DNA of 5,355 nucleotides, from positions 1 through 5,355 of the forward strand of contig OKRF01000109.1 in the NCBI GenBank assembly GCA_900290315.1, given 5' to 3'. This document shows positions 1 through 5,355 of the stretch, one piece after another. The notes beneath the pieces were generated by a model. The model had not been told where the DNA came from, did no database searches, and worked only from the letters and a program-made list of their open reading frames with translations. Position 1 is the first letter of the stretch. Every line of letters starts with the position of its first letter. A program made the position numbers and the translations under genes. The stretch is from Candidatus Sulfopaludibacter sp. SbA3 (lineage in GTDB: Bacteria > Acidobacteriota > Terriglobia > Bryobacterales > Bryobacteraceae).

Positions 1-1297
1 GCACCTGCCGCGCGAACATGCCGTACGATGGCGGCACGCCAATCTGGTAATACTCGCCCGCCACCTTCGGAACGTCGCGCACGGCCGCCTGCTCCGCCGT
101 ACCCCCGCCCGGAAACATGACGTGCACATCGTGAAAGCTGATGTTTTCCAGAAATCCCCCGGCGCCGTTGAGCACCATACACGAAAACACCTCGCCGGGA
201 TTATAAGCACTCTCGAATTCGGCGTCGGGCAGCGGCGCCGGCTTGGCCACAGTGGCCTGAATGCCGCGAAACGAGATGTTGCGCACGATGCCGGGCGGCT
301 CCATCGCACTCTGGCCCGGCTGCACTCCCAGCCCGATGGAAATCGGCCCGGTGACATCGCGCATCACCAGGTCGGAAAACGAAATGTTCTCGTAGCGCGT
401 CCGCGGCGAGCACCGGATCTTGATGGGACACCCATAGGTCTCATAGATGAGACAATTCGAGACTGTAATGTTCTCCGCTTCCCCGCCGCCGAAGCGAAAT
501 ACGCTCCAGCGCGTGCTGAACGAACAGTTGGTCACGGTGATGAACTTACAACTGCCGAACAGCGCGCAGGCATCGTCCTGGCACCGCACATCGCAATTGC
601 TGATGGCCACATGACTGCTGCTGATGAGGTGGAAACCATCGTTGTTGTGGTTCACCCGGTTGTGAATGCGGATGCCCTCCAGCTTCACGTCGCGGCACAC
701 GCAGACCCGCACCGAATGGTACGCGCCGGCCGTGAGGAAGATATCGCGGATCGTCAGGTTGCGGCATTCGTAAAACAGCAGATGGTGCGGCCGCTTGTTG
801 CCGCTGACTCCCGCGGGCGGCGCCACCCCACGCGCGGGCGAGCGAAACTGTGCGCCCTGCCCGTCGATAGTACCCTGCCCTTCAATGACGATGTTCTCGG
901 CGTTGGCGGCGAAAATCAGCCCCACGTTGCCATCGCCCATGGTCCACTCGCCGGTCAGCGGAATGGCAGCGGCCGCATGATACTGCGTGCCGTCCGCGCT
1001 GCCCAAAATCTTGCCCTGCGCCTCCAGGTGCAGCGTGACATTGCTCTTCAGTTCCACGGTGCCGGTGAGGAACACACCGGAGGGAATCAGCACGGTGCCG
1101 CCCGGGCCGGCGTGGCAGGCATCAATGGCCGCTTGAATCGCCGCGGTGTCCAGCGAGACCCCGTCCCCTTTCGCGCCGAAGTCGCGCACATTGTAGGTGC
1201 CGCCGTGGACCGCGGGCGGCGCGTTCTGAGGCGCGGCAACCTCGGCAGCCAGCAATCCGGAACCGGGCGCCCGCCGGGAGATCGATGGTGTTCTCAC
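1..1297 (-). CDS. GH28-like right-handed beta-helix protein (pectin-lyase fold), partial
   Basis: This frame is open from an upstream stop at 1306-1304 to the left edge, giving 432 residues from a GTG start at 1297. The C-terminus is missing. Residues 35-80 hold the classic GH28 N-terminal pattern: YNVRDFGAKGDG, then DTAAIQAAIDAC, GGTVLIPSG and FLTGTVELKSNV. Short coils of the form NITVSNC repeat from about 130 to 390, as expected for a parallel beta-helix. NNDGF (218-222) and QDD (240-242) match the catalytic Asp motifs of polygalacturonases, and IKIR (292-295) lies near the usual RIK position. The GHG histidine motif is not seen; RWSVFRFGGG (263-272) lies there instead. The first 25 residues contain SRR and GLLAAEVAA, a weak Tat- or Sec-like leader, so export is plausible. 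The family cleaves pectic or related glycans, but the substrate here is unknown. Start choice is uncertain: GGAG sits only one base before GTG, and no in-frame ATG occurs before residue 120. Confidence 0.85.
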   Translation of the reverse strand, partial: MRTPSISRRAPGSGLLAAEVAAPQNAPPAVHGGTYNVRDFGAKGDGVSLDTAAIQAAIDACHAGPGGTVLIPSGVFLTGTVELKSNVTLHLEAQGKILGSADGTQYHAAAAIPLTGEWTMGDGNVGLIFAANAENIVIEGQGTIDGQGAQFRSPARGVAPPAGVSGNKRPHHLLFYECRNLTIRDIFLTAGAYHSVRVCVCRDVKLEGIRIHNRVNHNNDGFHLISSSHVAISNCDVRCQDDACALFGSCKFITVTNCSFSTRWSVFRFGGGEAENITVSNCLIYETYGCPIKIRCSPRTRYENISFSDLVMRDVTGPISIGLGVQPGQSAMEPPGIVRNISFRGIQATVAKPAPLPDAEFESAYNPGEVFSCMVLNGAGGFLENISFHDVHVMFPGGGTAEQAAVRDVPKVAGEYYQIGVPPSYGMFARQV

Positions 1298-1330
1298 TCT
1301 CCATCAGTATAGAATCTGAAGACGACCTCT
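1298..1330. promoter_or_regulatory. Compact divergent promoter region between the beta-helix gene and the kinase
   Basis: Only 33 bp separate the GTG of the minus-strand gene from the ATG of the plus-strand kinase. The A+T-rich core 1306-1315 reads TATACT on the minus strand (1311-1306) and TATAGAAT on the plus strand (1308-1315). Both resemble sigma-70 -10 boxes and they overlap. Start points about 7 nt downstream would leave leaders of only a few nucleotides in each direction. I see no convincing -35 box at 16-18 bp on either strand, and the real promoters could lie inside the opposing genes. The positions are read directly; promoter function is inferred. Confidence 0.35.
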
Positions 1331-3916
1331 ATGTCATTCTTCGCGGGGCAGCGCATTGGCCCCTACGAATTGATCGAGCCACTCGGCGCCGGCGGCATGG
1401 GCCAAGTGTGGAAAGCCCTCGACACCCGGCTGGACCGTATGGTCGCCATCAAGTTTTCCGGCGAGCGATTCAGCGACCGCTTCGATCGGGAAGCCCACGC
1501 CATCGCCGCTCTCAATCATCCCCACATCTGCACCCTCTTCGATATCGGTCCCGACTATCTCGTAATGGAGTATGTGGAAGGGGCTCCTTTGCGAGGCCCG
1601 GTGCCGGTTCGCATCGCGCTGGCATACGGCGCGCAAATCGCCGGCGCGCTGCACGCGGCTCACTCCCGTGGCATCGTCCATCGCGACCTGAAGCCGGCCA
1701 ACATTCTGGTCACGCAGGCCGGCATCAAGCTGCTGGATTTCGGCCTCGCCAAAGTCGCCACCCCGCTTTCGGCTGTGGAGAACACCGCTACCATCCCCGG
1801 CCCGCTTACCCGCGAGAACACCATTCTGGGCACCCTGCAATACATGTCGCCGGAACAACTGGAAGGCCGTCCAGCCGACTCGCGCAGCGATATCTTCACC
1901 TTCGGACTCGTGCTCCATGAACTCATTGCCGGCCAGCCGGCCTTCCGCGGCGATAGCCAGGCTGGTCTGATCGCAGCGGTTCTGAAGGAGGACCCGGCAC
2001 CCCTCAATCAAACCCAGCCCGCGATCCCCGCCGCGCTCGATCGCATCGTCCGCAAATGCCTCGCCAAGGATCCCGGCGCCCGCTGGCAATCCGCGTCCGA
2101 TCTCCGCGACGAACTGGAATGGGTCGCGCAGACGCCGGCGCCAGTCGCGCCCACTCCAATCGCCGAAGCAACCCCTCCCAGACGCTGGCTGCCGGCACAT
2201 CTCCGCGAGCCCGCCCTGGCCCTGCTCGCTCTCCTGGCGTTTCTCGCCGCTGGTTTGGGCTGGATGGCCTTTCGCGCCGAGCCCCCCGGCACCTGGTCGG
2301 CCGTCCGATTGAGCGGGCCTCCCCTGGCCTTCTTGCCGCGCGTCTCGCCGGACGGGCAATTAGTCGCCTTCGCAACCTTGGTGGATGGCAACGCGCAACT
2401 CGGAGTCATGCGGTCTGACGGGAGCAGTTGGGCTCAGTTGACGAACCAAACAGGCATCGGTTACGTTTCCAATTTCTCATGGGCACCAGGGGGCTCCTCC
2501 ATCTATTTCGACCGCTTCTGGGACACCGCCCGCGGCGTCTTTTCGATACCCACGCTCGGCGGCACGCCCAGGCTGGTTCTGGATAAGGCATTCGCGCCGC
2601 AAGCCCTGCCCGACGGCAGCCTCATTGTGGCCGAAGCCGATGCGCAACGCGACTTCCAGCTTTTTCATTACACGCCCGACACGGGCCGCTCCGATCCGCT
2701 GCCCATTTTCTTTGACCGCAATACCCAGTTTCCGGAAGTGCGTGTATTCCCGGATGGGCAGGAAATCGTGTTCTTCGGATTCACCGGCACGCCCTCCAGT
2801 CACCCCGGCCCGCGCGAGTTGTATGTCTACGGCCTGGCCAGCCGGAGCGTCCGAAAACTCACGCCCACAATGGCTCCCTGGCTGGATCCCGGGCGCGAGC
2901 GCACCCTGGCCGTCACGCCCGACGGCAAGTCGCTGGTCACGCTGGCCATGCGGCAGGACCTTTTCCAGGTTGTCCGAATCCCGCGCGACGGCTCCGGCTC
3001 AACTGAGATTCTCTTCTCTTTCCCTAAATTGCTGACCCCCTTCGGCATCGATCTCGGTCCCGATGGATCCATCTACCTGGATGGCAGTCTCCGGCCGATG
3101 TTGGTATTGCGCCTGCCGGCAACGGGCGGCGTTCCCGAGCAAACCCCCGCCGGCGACATGGGTACCACGACACTCATCCCGGCCGGGGACGACAGGTTTG
3201 TCTACCCCACGATCGCGGCCGGACTGCACTTTCTGGTGGCCGGTTCGACGGGCTCCGATCCCCGTCCCGTGCTGCAAGCCAGAGAGGAAAGCGACGGGCC
3301 GCTGGCATTGTCCGCGGGCGGAAACTTCGTCTTCCTGATTGGCAATGCGCGCGATCACCAGATCGCCCTGGCATCGCTGCGCGACGGCCGAATCGTCCGC
3401 CGGATCCCCGCCAAGATCCCTCCGGATGTGACGGGCCTGGCGACCTCGCCCGATGGCACGACTGTGTACTACGCTGCTCAGGGTGGCGTCTGGAGCGTGG
3501 CGGTGGAAGGCAACGCTGTTCCGCGCCGCATCTGCGATGGCGATTCCGTAGCTGTCGACCCCGCCGGCCGCTTCCTCTACATCAAACAACTGAACCACGA
3601 TCCCGCCGCCCTCTTGCGAATTCCTATAGAGGGAGGCGCCGCGGAGGACCTCCCCATTCCCGCCGGCCTTCATCTCACCAATGCCGCCCTCCCGGCCAAC
3701 TGCGTGACCGCCGATGGGCGTGTGGTTGTGGAAACCGCCACACCAAACTCCTTCTTCTACCGCCCGGCCGTGGTGGATGCCCGCCATCAAACTGTGACGC
3801 CCATTCCGGTGGCGTTTGCGGGCGATGTCTGGAGCCCGACCTGGACACCCGATGGCCACATCCTGGCCGCCGGCGCCGGGTTCGAAAGCTCCGTCTGGCG
3901 CTATCGCAAGCAGTAG
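1331..3916 (+). CDS. Membrane Ser/Thr protein kinase with periplasmic WD40-like (PD40/TolB-type) beta-propeller region
   Basis: This intact 861-residue PknB-type kinase phosphorylates Ser/Thr on target proteins, which are unknown here. The kinase domain spans about 12-265. It has the Gly loop GAGGMG (19-24), VAIK with Lys41, the alpha-C Glu54, HRDLKPAN (117-124, an RD kinase with catalytic Asp119), DFG (136-138), GT (167-168), SPE (173-175) and the late Arg251. The link from Lys41 to Glu54 is short. The activation segment (139-172) has several Thr and Ser that could be autophosphorylated. A Pro/Ala-rich linker (268-283) leads to one hydrophobic span, about 294-314, so the kinase should be cytoplasmic and the rest periplasmic. 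Residues 325-861 carry PDG-type turns typical of PD40/WD40-like blades, for example at 340, 474, 530, 707 and 840. ATG 1331 fits the kinase N-terminus; only a weak GAAG lies upstream. The gene stands alone and converges on the gene ending at 4149. Kinase identity is certain, the sensed ligand unknown. Confidence 0.96.
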   Translation: MSFFAGQRIGPYELIEPLGAGGMGQVWKALDTRLDRMVAIKFSGERFSDRFDREAHAIAALNHPHICTLFDIGPDYLVMEYVEGAPLRGPVPVRIALAYGAQIAGALHAAHSRGIVHRDLKPANILVTQAGIKLLDFGLAKVATPLSAVENTATIPGPLTRENTILGTLQYMSPEQLEGRPADSRSDIFTFGLVLHELIAGQPAFRGDSQAGLIAAVLKEDPAPLNQTQPAIPAALDRIVRKCLAKDPGARWQSASDLRDELEWVAQTPAPVAPTPIAEATPPRRWLPAHLREPALALLALLAFLAAGLGWMAFRAEPPGTWSAVRLSGPPLAFLPRVSPDGQLVAFATLVDGNAQLGVMRSDGSSWAQLTNQTGIGYVSNFSWAPGGSSIYFDRFWDTARGVFSIPTLGGTPRLVLDKAFAPQALPDGSLIVAEADAQRDFQLFHYTPDTGRSDPLPIFFDRNTQFPEVRVFPDGQEIVFFGFTGTPSSHPGPRELYVYGLASRSVRKLTPTMAPWLDPGRERTLAVTPDGKSLVTLAMRQDLFQVVRIPRDGSGSTEILFSFPKLLTPFGIDLGPDGSIYLDGSLRPMLVLRLPATGGVPEQTPAGDMGTTTLIPAGDDRFVYPTIAAGLHFLVAGSTGSDPRPVLQAREESDGPLALSAGGNFVFLIGNARDHQIALASLRDGRIVRRIPAKIPPDVTGLATSPDGTTVYYAAQGGVWSVAVEGNAVPRRICDGDSVAVDPAGRFLYIKQLNHDPAALLRIPIEGGAAEDLPIPAGLHLTNAALPANCVTADGRVVVETATPNSFFYRPAVVDARHQTVTPIPVAFAGDVWSPTWTPDGHILAAGAGFESSVWRYRKQ

Positions 3917-3944
3917 GACAGACGATCGTTTTTCGTCGTGTGTC
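3917..3944 (+). terminator. Hairpin directly after the kinase stop codon
   Basis: GACAGACGAT pairs with GTCGTGTGTC in nine Watson-Crick pairs, one G-T wobble at the top and one G-G mismatch five positions in, if the loop CGTTTTTC is left open. It begins on the base after TAG. No T-run follows the 3' arm, so it is not a classical Rho-independent terminator. It may instead protect the mRNA 3' end or help Rho-type release. Seen directly; function inferred. Confidence 0.3.
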
Positions 3945-3951
3945 AGGATGA

Positions 3952-3976
3952 AGAAACCGTCGCTGGGCCGGTTTTT
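3952..3976 (+). terminator. Terminator-like hairpin ending in a T5 run
   Basis: AGAAACCG (3952-3959) pairs with CGGTTTTT (3969-3976): seven Watson-Crick pairs and one G-T wobble around a 9-nt loop. The T5 run at 3972-3976 is partly used in the stem. It lies 36 bp past the kinase stop, so it is the best candidate for the kinase transcript end. The stem is weak, with three G-C pairs. Its 3' arm overlaps the left copy of the 15-nt direct repeat. Confidence 0.35.
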
Positions 3977-3982
3977 CGACCC
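3968..3982 (+). repeat. 15-nt direct repeat, left copy
   Basis: CCGGTTTTTCGACCC here matches CCGGTTTTGCGACCC at 4102-4116 with one difference. The two copies flank the large hairpin at 4026-4090, with 43 bp on this side. The copy overlaps the 3' arm of the terminator-like hairpin. It could mark the edge of a dispersed intergenic element or be a chance match. Confidence 0.5.
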
Positions 3983-4025
3983 CTGTTGGGATGGGCGTTC
4001 CGTCCGCGAAACTTCATGAAAAGCC

Positions 4026-4090
4026 GGTAACGCCAGCGGTCTCGCCGCCGGTTGCACTGGCCGGCCGGCGACAAGATCGCCGGCGTTACC
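4026..4090. repeat. 65-nt near-perfect inverted repeat (29-position arms, 7-nt loop)
   Basis: Arms 4026-4054 and 4062-4090 pair base by base without any bulge: 23 Watson-Crick pairs, 3 G-T wobbles (4039/4077, 4052/4064, 4053/4063) and 3 A-C mismatches (4035/4081, 4043/4073, 4045/4071). The outer nine pairs, GGTAACGCC with GGCGTTACC, are perfect. The element lies between convergent genes, so both could read into it. No T-run follows on the plus strand; on the minus strand GGCTTTTC follows, which is only weakly terminator-like. It could be a REP-like or MITE-like dispersed repeat, a bidirectional terminator or a transcript-stabilising hairpin. The structure is seen directly; the role is open. 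Confidence 0.75.
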
Positions 4091-4101
4091 CAGTCCCTCG
4101 A

Positions 4102-4116
4102 CCGGTTTTGCGACCC
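4102..4116 (+). repeat. 15-nt direct repeat, right copy
   Basis: CCGGTTTTGCGACCC matches the copy at 3968-3982 in 14 of 15 positions. It begins 11 bp after the large hairpin and ends 32 bp before the stop codon of the convergent ASCH-like gene. The unequal distances from the hairpin argue against a simple target-site duplication. Confidence 0.5.
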
Positions 4117-4148
4117 AGTCGTCTTGCTTCCACGGGTCAGTGACTAAC

Positions 4149-4445
4149 CTAACCGGGACGCTTCCTGCGTGCGCGCACGTAGTGGAAGCGAACCAGGTAG
4201 ATATTCTGACCTCTCCCGTGTTTGGCGACATTGAGCAGATCGATGACGCCCAGGAAGCCTGACTCGCGCGCCAATTCTGGAGTGATGTCCGGAAAACCGA
4301 TCGGTGTGATCGAATCCACTTCGATCTCACCTTCTTCCATACGGTACCGGACGCCTGCTTTCACGTGGGGCCGCGTCCAGATTCGGACGCTACAAGTGAT
4401 TTCTCCTCGCCGGACTCCCTCGCGAAGTCGCTTGGTGAACACCAT
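4149..4445 (-). CDS. Small ASCH-like (PUA-fold) protein
   Basis: This 98-residue protein is complete. Its pattern fits the ASCH family of small PUA-like proteins: a start helix with LREGVRRGEITCSVR (7-21), then HVKAG.RYRM (27-36), GEIEVDSI (39-46), ITPELARESGF (54-64), a helix DLLNVAKHGRG (69-79) and a final strand IYLVRFHYV (82-90). The length matches YqfB-type ASCH proteins, which are about 100 residues and include an N4-acetylcytidine amidohydrolase. The Lys expected two residues after the Gly in the GxK-type motif appears to be Ile16, so that enzyme activity is doubtful and nucleic-acid binding is an alternative. A TAA stop lies in frame three codons upstream, which fixes the start at ATG 4445 or the adjacent GTG. 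No Shine-Dalgarno is present. The gene follows the decayed TIGR03437 frame by 23 bp. The fold is inferred from pattern only. Confidence 0.7.
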   Translation of the reverse strand: MVFTKRLREGVRRGEITCSVRIWTRPHVKAGVRYRMEEGEIEVDSITPIGFPDITPELARESGFLGVIDLLNVAKHGRGQNIYLVRFHYVRARRKRPG

Positions 4446-4459
4446 GAAGAGAGTTTATA
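4446..4459 (-). promoter_or_regulatory. -10-like box placed for a nearly leaderless ASCH-like mRNA
   Basis: Reading leftward on the minus strand, TATAAA (4459-4454) is followed by CTCTCTTC and then ATG. A transcript starting about 7 nt after the box would have a leader of about 2 nt, which fits the absence of any Shine-Dalgarno. No -35 match is seen at 16-18 bp; a TTGACG lies upstream but 27 bp away. Weak evidence. Confidence 0.25.
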
Positions 4460-4468
4460 TCTGGATCG

Positions 4469-4680
4469 CTACTGCTGCACGGGAATCGTCAAAGTCGATC
4501 CAGTGATCCAGGCGGACGTGATTTGAACGGCCACTGAAGGGATAGGAATGCCGTGTGGCACCACGAAGTTCACCTGATAGGAACCAGTGGTCGCGGATAT
4601 CCGCCCGCGTACTGGACCGCCGCCTGCTGCCCATTCACTCTCACCTCGAGGGGCGAGTTCACCAGGGTGGAGCTTGGCTG
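4469..4680 (-). pseudogene. Frameshifted remnant of a TIGR03437-type C-terminal module
   Basis: Two minus-strand frames together give one module typical of Solibacter secreted proteins. The first frame (4680 to about 4591) reads VRVNGQQAAVQYAGGYP, close to the family's GG-x-x-A-x-V-x-YAG strand. The second (about 4590-4469) continues GSYQVNFVVPHGIP and ends TLTIPVQQ then TAG, matching the YQxNxxVPxG and final strand. The change of frame near 4590-4598 fits loss of one base. In the first frame a TGA at 4683-4681 closes the upstream side, and the rest of the large parent protein is absent. An uninterrupted 92-codon frame (4747-4469) covers the second part, but its first half does not resemble the module. 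The parent proteins are usually large and exported, with this module at the end. I infer a relic of a deleted gene. A sequencing error would explain the frameshift but not the missing N-terminal portion. Confidence 0.65.
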
Positions 4681-4947
4681 TCATTTCTTGTTCATCGATT
4701 GCCTTTCCAGGCTTGTTACTCGGTTGGCGCGTGGTATGGAACCTCATAGCGCATCACCGCGCTGTGCGCCAAGCCGGCGGAGCGATTTCGGCAGACTGCC
4801 GCGAGGTGCAGCATAGTGGTTTCGCGTGCCTCGCAAAGGCCAACAGCGGGCAGCGCCCACAACCCGCCGAACCGCCGGATGCGGACCCGCATGTCTCGAT
4901 TGTCAACTCCAGTCCGAGATACCATTTCAGAAGGGAGGGACGGGAAA
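4681..4947. other. Intergenic stretch without a supported gene
   Basis: No frame here resembles a protein I recognise. The minus-strand frame 5105-4716 is open but lies half antisense to the NmrA-like gene and has no recognisable motif. A perfect 6-bp inverted repeat with one central base, CGGCAGACTGCCG, lies at 4789-4801. A weaker TCTCG/CGAGA pair (4894-4898 and 4915-4919) lies upstream of the NmrA-like gene. Either could be a regulator site, but neither stands out from G+C-rich background. A TTGTCA at 4900-4905 could serve as a -35 box, with no good -10 box at 16-18 bp. Confidence 0.5.
4931..4938 (+). promoter_or_regulatory. Strong Shine-Dalgarno site for the NmrA-like gene
   Basis: AAGGGAGG lies 9 nt before ATG 4948, with a second purine run (GGGAAAA) between. 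This is the only clear ribosome binding site in the window and it fixes this start. Confidence 0.75.
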
Positions 4948-5355
4948 ATGATCTTGATCACCGGGGCAAACGGGACAGCCGGCAAAGCCGTGCTGGCGGA
5001 AGTGGCGCGAGGCGGCGAGAAGCATCGGGCAATGTACCGTTCGCAAGAGGACGCGGTGAAGGCTCCAGTGGGAACGGAGACCGTGATCGCGGATTTTTCA
5101 GACAAGGCGAGCCTTGCGGCGGCGCTGCGCGGTGTGGAGAGTGTCTATCTGGTGTGTTCTCCCATTCCGCAATTGGTGCAACTGGAAGCAAACGCGATCG
5201 AGGCGTGCGAGCAGGCAGGCGTACGGCGGATCGTTCTGAATTCGGCCCTGGGGGCGGGAGATTATGGGAAGTCGTTTCCCAGTTGGCACCGGAAGGTGGA
5301 AGACCGGCTGAAGGCGTCGAAGATGGCGCACTGTATTCTTCGCCCCAACAGTTTT
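4948..5355 (+). CDS. NmrA-like NAD(P)-binding (atypical SDR) protein, partial
   Basis: The first 136 residues are present and the gene runs off the right edge. The N-terminus MILITGANGTAGKAVL holds the dinucleotide-binding GxxGxxG (Gly6, Gly9, Gly12) of a Rossmann fold. Later pieces follow the NmrA / NAD(P)H azoreductase-like order: a basic stretch after strand 2 (HRAMYRS, 25-31), an acidic residue after strand 3 (IADFSD, 47-52), VESVYLVCSP (62-71), a helix of the type EANAIEACEQAGV (77-89), RIVLNSALGAG (91-101), and WHRKVEDRLKAS (109-120) followed by CILRPNSF (124-131 region to the edge). Members are NAD(P)-dependent reductases or redox-sensing regulators; which applies here cannot be told without the C-terminal half. 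The start is set by AAGGGAGG 9 nt upstream. It is transcribed away from the ASCH-like gene, with no partner visible inside the window. Confidence 0.9.
   Translation, partial: MILITGANGTAGKAVLAEVARGGEKHRAMYRSQEDAVKAPVGTETVIADFSDKASLAAALRGVESVYLVCSPIPQLVQLEANAIEACEQAGVRRIVLNSALGAGDYGKSFPSWHRKVEDRLKASKMAHCILRPNSF

Noticed and set aside
1257..1304. Alternative ATG 1304 start for the beta-helix protein
   Set aside because: That ATG is in a different frame from the GH28 motifs and its frame ends at 1122. Using it would need a frameshift for which the sequence gives no support.
122..1312. 396-codon open frame on the plus strand
   Set aside because: It lies antisense to the beta-helix gene, has no recognisable domain, and is rich in His, Arg and Ala as expected for the complement of a G+C-rich gene. 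The minus-strand frame carries clear GH28 motifs.
1334..2359. 341-codon open frame on the minus strand
   Set aside because: It is antisense to the kinase domain, whose catalytic motifs are all intact in the plus frame.
3948..4019. 23-codon mini-frame starting MKKPSLGRFF after the kinase
   Set aside because: It has no Shine-Dalgarno at a usable distance, overlaps the terminator-like hairpin and a direct repeat, and looks like non-coding repeat DNA read by chance.
4026..4090. Integron attC site
   Set aside because: The ends do not fit the RYYYAAC and GTTRRRY core sites, the arms lack extrahelical bases, and no integrase or cassette array is nearby.
2999..4330. 443-codon open frame on the minus strand
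   Set aside because: It runs antisense through the kinase propeller region and then out of frame across the ASCH-like gene and the hairpin gap. It has no family motif; long antisense frames are common at this base composition.
4716..5105. 129-codon open frame on the minus strand
   Set aside because: Its first half is antisense to the Rossmann-fold start of the NmrA-like gene and its second half has no recognisable feature.

Overview
The window looks like a piece of an acidobacterial chromosome, probably from the Solibacter/Bryobacter group (Bryobacterales). Three things point there. The DNA is G+C-rich. A membrane Ser/Thr kinase carries a long C-terminal beta-propeller region, a layout amplified in these genomes. 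A decayed reading frame between 4469 and 4680 matches the C-terminal module catalogued as TIGR03437, which is expanded in Solibacter. The lineage call rests on family recognition, not on a database search.

Layout from left to right: (1) 1-1297, minus strand: a secreted-type right-handed beta-helix protein of the GH28/pectin-lyase superfamily, with its C-terminus beyond the left edge. (2) 1298-1330: a 33-bp divergent gap with overlapping -10-like boxes for both directions. (3) 1331-3916, plus strand: an intact 861-residue PknB-type kinase with one membrane span and a periplasmic region of about 540 residues holding twelve evenly spaced PDG-like turns. (4) 3917-4148: a convergent intergenic region with terminator-like hairpins, a 65-nt near-perfect hairpin (29-position arms) and two copies of a 15-nt direct repeat. 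(5) 4149-4445, minus strand: a 98-residue ASCH-like protein. (6) 4469-4680, minus strand: a frameshifted remnant of a TIGR03437 module. (7) 4681-4947: no gene that I can support. (8) 4948 to the right edge, plus strand: the first 136 residues of an NmrA-like NAD(P)-binding protein with a strong Shine-Dalgarno site.

The beta-helix protein and the kinase share a tiny divergent control region and could be co-regulated. One could act on a polysaccharide in the envelope or outside the cell, and the other could report an extracytoplasmic signal, but nothing in the sequence proves that link. The right half looks like a patchwork of small or decayed genes and repeats, and no operon joins these genes. 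I did not find a defence system, CRISPR array, transposase or clear novel multi-gene system. The best unexplained signals are the 65-nt hairpin with its flanking repeats, the twelve-repeat sensor region, and the beta-helix enzyme that seems to lack the usual GH28 catalytic histidine motif.
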